Assembly: GCA_017424085.1 (NCBI GenBank)
Contig: JAFPBP010000118.1
Coordinates: forward strand, 1-6,001
Length of the DNA: 6,001 nucleotides
Origin: Clostridia bacterium
Lineage (GTDB): Bacteria > Bacillota > Clostridia > Oscillospirales > UBA644
Reading direction: 5' to 3'
The notes under the pieces were generated by a model, which ran no database searches, had not been told where the DNA came from, and saw only the letters and a list, made by a program, of their open reading frames with translations. Positions 5,210 to 6,001 of this stretch are shown here, one piece after another. Made by a program: the position numbers and the translations under genes. Numbering within the stretch: the first letter of the stretch is position 1; each line of letters opens with the position of its first letter.

Positions 5210-5842
5210 ATGGAGCAATTGCGCAACCTGCCCCTCTTCGCGGGCATGACCGACGGGGAGATCGAGCGGCAGATCGAAGCCCTGCGCGGACAGCGGGGAC
5301 GGGTGGAAAAGGGAAGCGTGCTGATCCGGCAGGGAGAGCGGGTGGACCGCTTCGGGATCCTGCTGGAGGGGCGCCTGCAGGGGCATCAGGTGGATGCGGA
5401 CGGAAGTCTGTCCGTGGTCTCAACCTTAGGCGTGGGAATGATGTTCGGGGAGATCCTCATTTTCTCCGATTGCCCCGCCCCCGTCACTCTGGTGGCGCTG
5501 ACCGATTGCCGCATTCTGTGGCTGGGCCCCATGGATCTGTCCCGCACGCATCCCACGCTGATCGGGAACCTGCTTTCCACCATCGCGGGGGAATACTGGG
5601 CGCTCCATCAGAAGATCGCCTATTGCGGAATCGTGTCCCTGCGCAAGCGCATTTTCGCCTTTTTGTCCGACCGCAGCGTTGCGGCGGGAGTTCCCTTCAC
5701 CGTGCCCTTTGACCGCAACGGCATGGCTGCATATCTGAACGCCGACCGCTCTGCTCTGTCGCGGGAGCTTTCTCGCATGCGGAACGAGGGGATTCTGGAC
5801 TATCACAAGAACCGCTTCACGCTTTTCGTTTCCGCTTTATGA
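5210..5842 (+). CDS. Crp/Fnr-family transcriptional regulator
   Basis: This is a dimeric DNA-binding sensor protein of 210 residues, normal for the family. Residues about 9-110 form the cyclic-nucleotide-type beta-barrel (GSVLIRQGERVDRFGILLEGRLQ; MMFGEILIFSD). About 114-140 is the dimer helix and about 148-207 the Crp-type winged helix-turn-helix, with recognition helix around ADRSALSREL (178-187) and wing ILDYHKNRFTLF. The phosphate cassette keeps Gly80-Glu81, but the positions that align with the cAMP-binding Arg-Ser of E. coli CRP are Pro91-Val92, so cAMP binding is unlikely. There is no N-terminal cysteine cluster like that of FNR; cysteines are 88, 100 and 139. In the recognition helix Arg180, Ser184 and Arg185 are kept, while the usual glutamate is Ser181. 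ATG 5210-5212 is chosen over an in-frame ATG at 5171 because AAGGAGG (5198-5204) lies 5 nt before it. The divergent importer is the probable target; the signal is unknown. Confidence 0.93.
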   Translation: MEQLRNLPLFAGMTDGEIERQIEALRGQRGRVEKGSVLIRQGERVDRFGILLEGRLQGHQVDADGSLSVVSTLGVGMMFGEILIFSDCPAPVTLVALTDCRILWLGPMDLSRTHPTLIGNLLSTIAGEYWALHQKIAYCGIVSLRKRIFAFLSDRSVAAGVPFTVPFDRNGMAAYLNADRSALSRELSRMRNEGILDYHKNRFTLFVSAL

Positions 5843-5871
5843 AGAAAGTACGAACTATACCCCCGTGCCCG

Positions 5872-5900
5872 TTGCATTCCAAGGGAATCTGTGCTATAAT
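5872..5900 (+). promoter_or_regulatory. Strong predicted promoter for the gene starting at 5966
   Basis: TTGCAT (5872-5877, four of six to TTGACA) and TATAAT (5895-5900) are separated by exactly 17 nt, and TGC just before the -10 gives an extended -10 (TGCTATAAT). The start is expected near 5907, with a leader of about 59 nt. A short inverted repeat, ATTCC-AAG-GGAAT (5876-5888), lies across the end of the -35 and the spacer. No clear terminator separates it from the regulator gene. Confidence 0.75.
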
Positions 5901-5965
5901 AATTATGTATGTAAACACTCAAAAACCGTGAAACCAAAAAGACTGTATAAAAGGAGAGATTTGTT

Positions 5966-6001
5966 ATGAACCTCACCAACCACCGTTCTTTGGCGGTTCT
6001 C
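5966..6001 (+). CDS. Start of an unidentified gene, cut by the right window edge
   Basis: Only 12 codons are present (MNLTNHRSLAVL). ATG 5966-5968 has AAGGAG (5951-5956) 9 nt upstream and a strong promoter before it, so a real gene begins here. It lies 123 nt after the regulator on the same strand but has its own promoter. The visible residues do not identify a family and are not clearly a signal peptide. Confidence 0.7.
   Translation, partial: MNLTNHRSLAVL

Noticed and set aside
1..6001. tRNA, rRNA, riboswitch, CRISPR array, insertion sequence or defence system
   Set aside because: No cloverleaf, repeat-spacer pattern, transposase, terminal inverted repeats or known riboswitch core was recognised; nearly all the sequence is explained by eight protein genes and their control regions.

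Overview
The window looks like chromosomal DNA of a fairly GC-rich Clostridia-type Firmicute, perhaps a gut Oscillospirales/Ruminococcaceae relative. The evidence is AAGGAG-type Shine-Dalgarno sequences before most genes, AT-rich intergenic promoters with TATAAT boxes set among GC-rich genes, the argC-argJ-argB order, and a lipoprotein-anchored solute-binding protein. The lineage is an inference from style, not from a marker gene.

Left part (1-2790). Three arginine-biosynthesis genes are read leftward on the minus strand: argC (type 2 N-acetylglutamyl-phosphate reductase), argJ (ornithine/glutamate N-acetyltransferase) and argB (acetylglutamate kinase, cut by the left edge). The gaps are 14 nt each and the argJ stop merges with the argB Shine-Dalgarno, so this is one operon. 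Its promoter lies at about 2602-2630. A 13-bp motif overlapping the -35 box recurs 64 bp upstream and is a candidate arginine-repressor site. Together the three enzymes make N-acetylglutamyl-phosphate and its semialdehyde and recycle the acetyl group. The argD aminotransferase step is not seen here.

Middle part (2754-5210). A compact ABC importer operon of the NitT/TauT/SsuABC type is also read leftward: lipoprotein substrate-binding protein, permease, ATPase. The genes overlap by 14 nt and 4 nt. The operon ends in a strong hairpin terminator (2754-2780), followed by a second hairpin (2710-2725). The substrate cannot be read from the sequence.

Right part (5101-6001). Diverging from the transporter is a Crp/Fnr-family regulator on the plus strand. 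The 131-bp divergent region carries two face-to-face TATAAT boxes that form a 15-bp perfect palindrome. It also carries a GTTGCC-AC-GGCAAC palindrome centred at -41.5 from the predicted transporter start and just downstream of the regulator's own predicted start. This fits a regulator that activates the transporter and limits itself. A strong extended -10 promoter follows the regulator and drives a gene of which only 12 codons are present.

Nothing here looks like a mobile element, CRISPR array, defence system or RNA gene. The most interesting item is the self-contained regulator/transporter switch with a non-cAMP Crp-type sensor and an unknown substrate.
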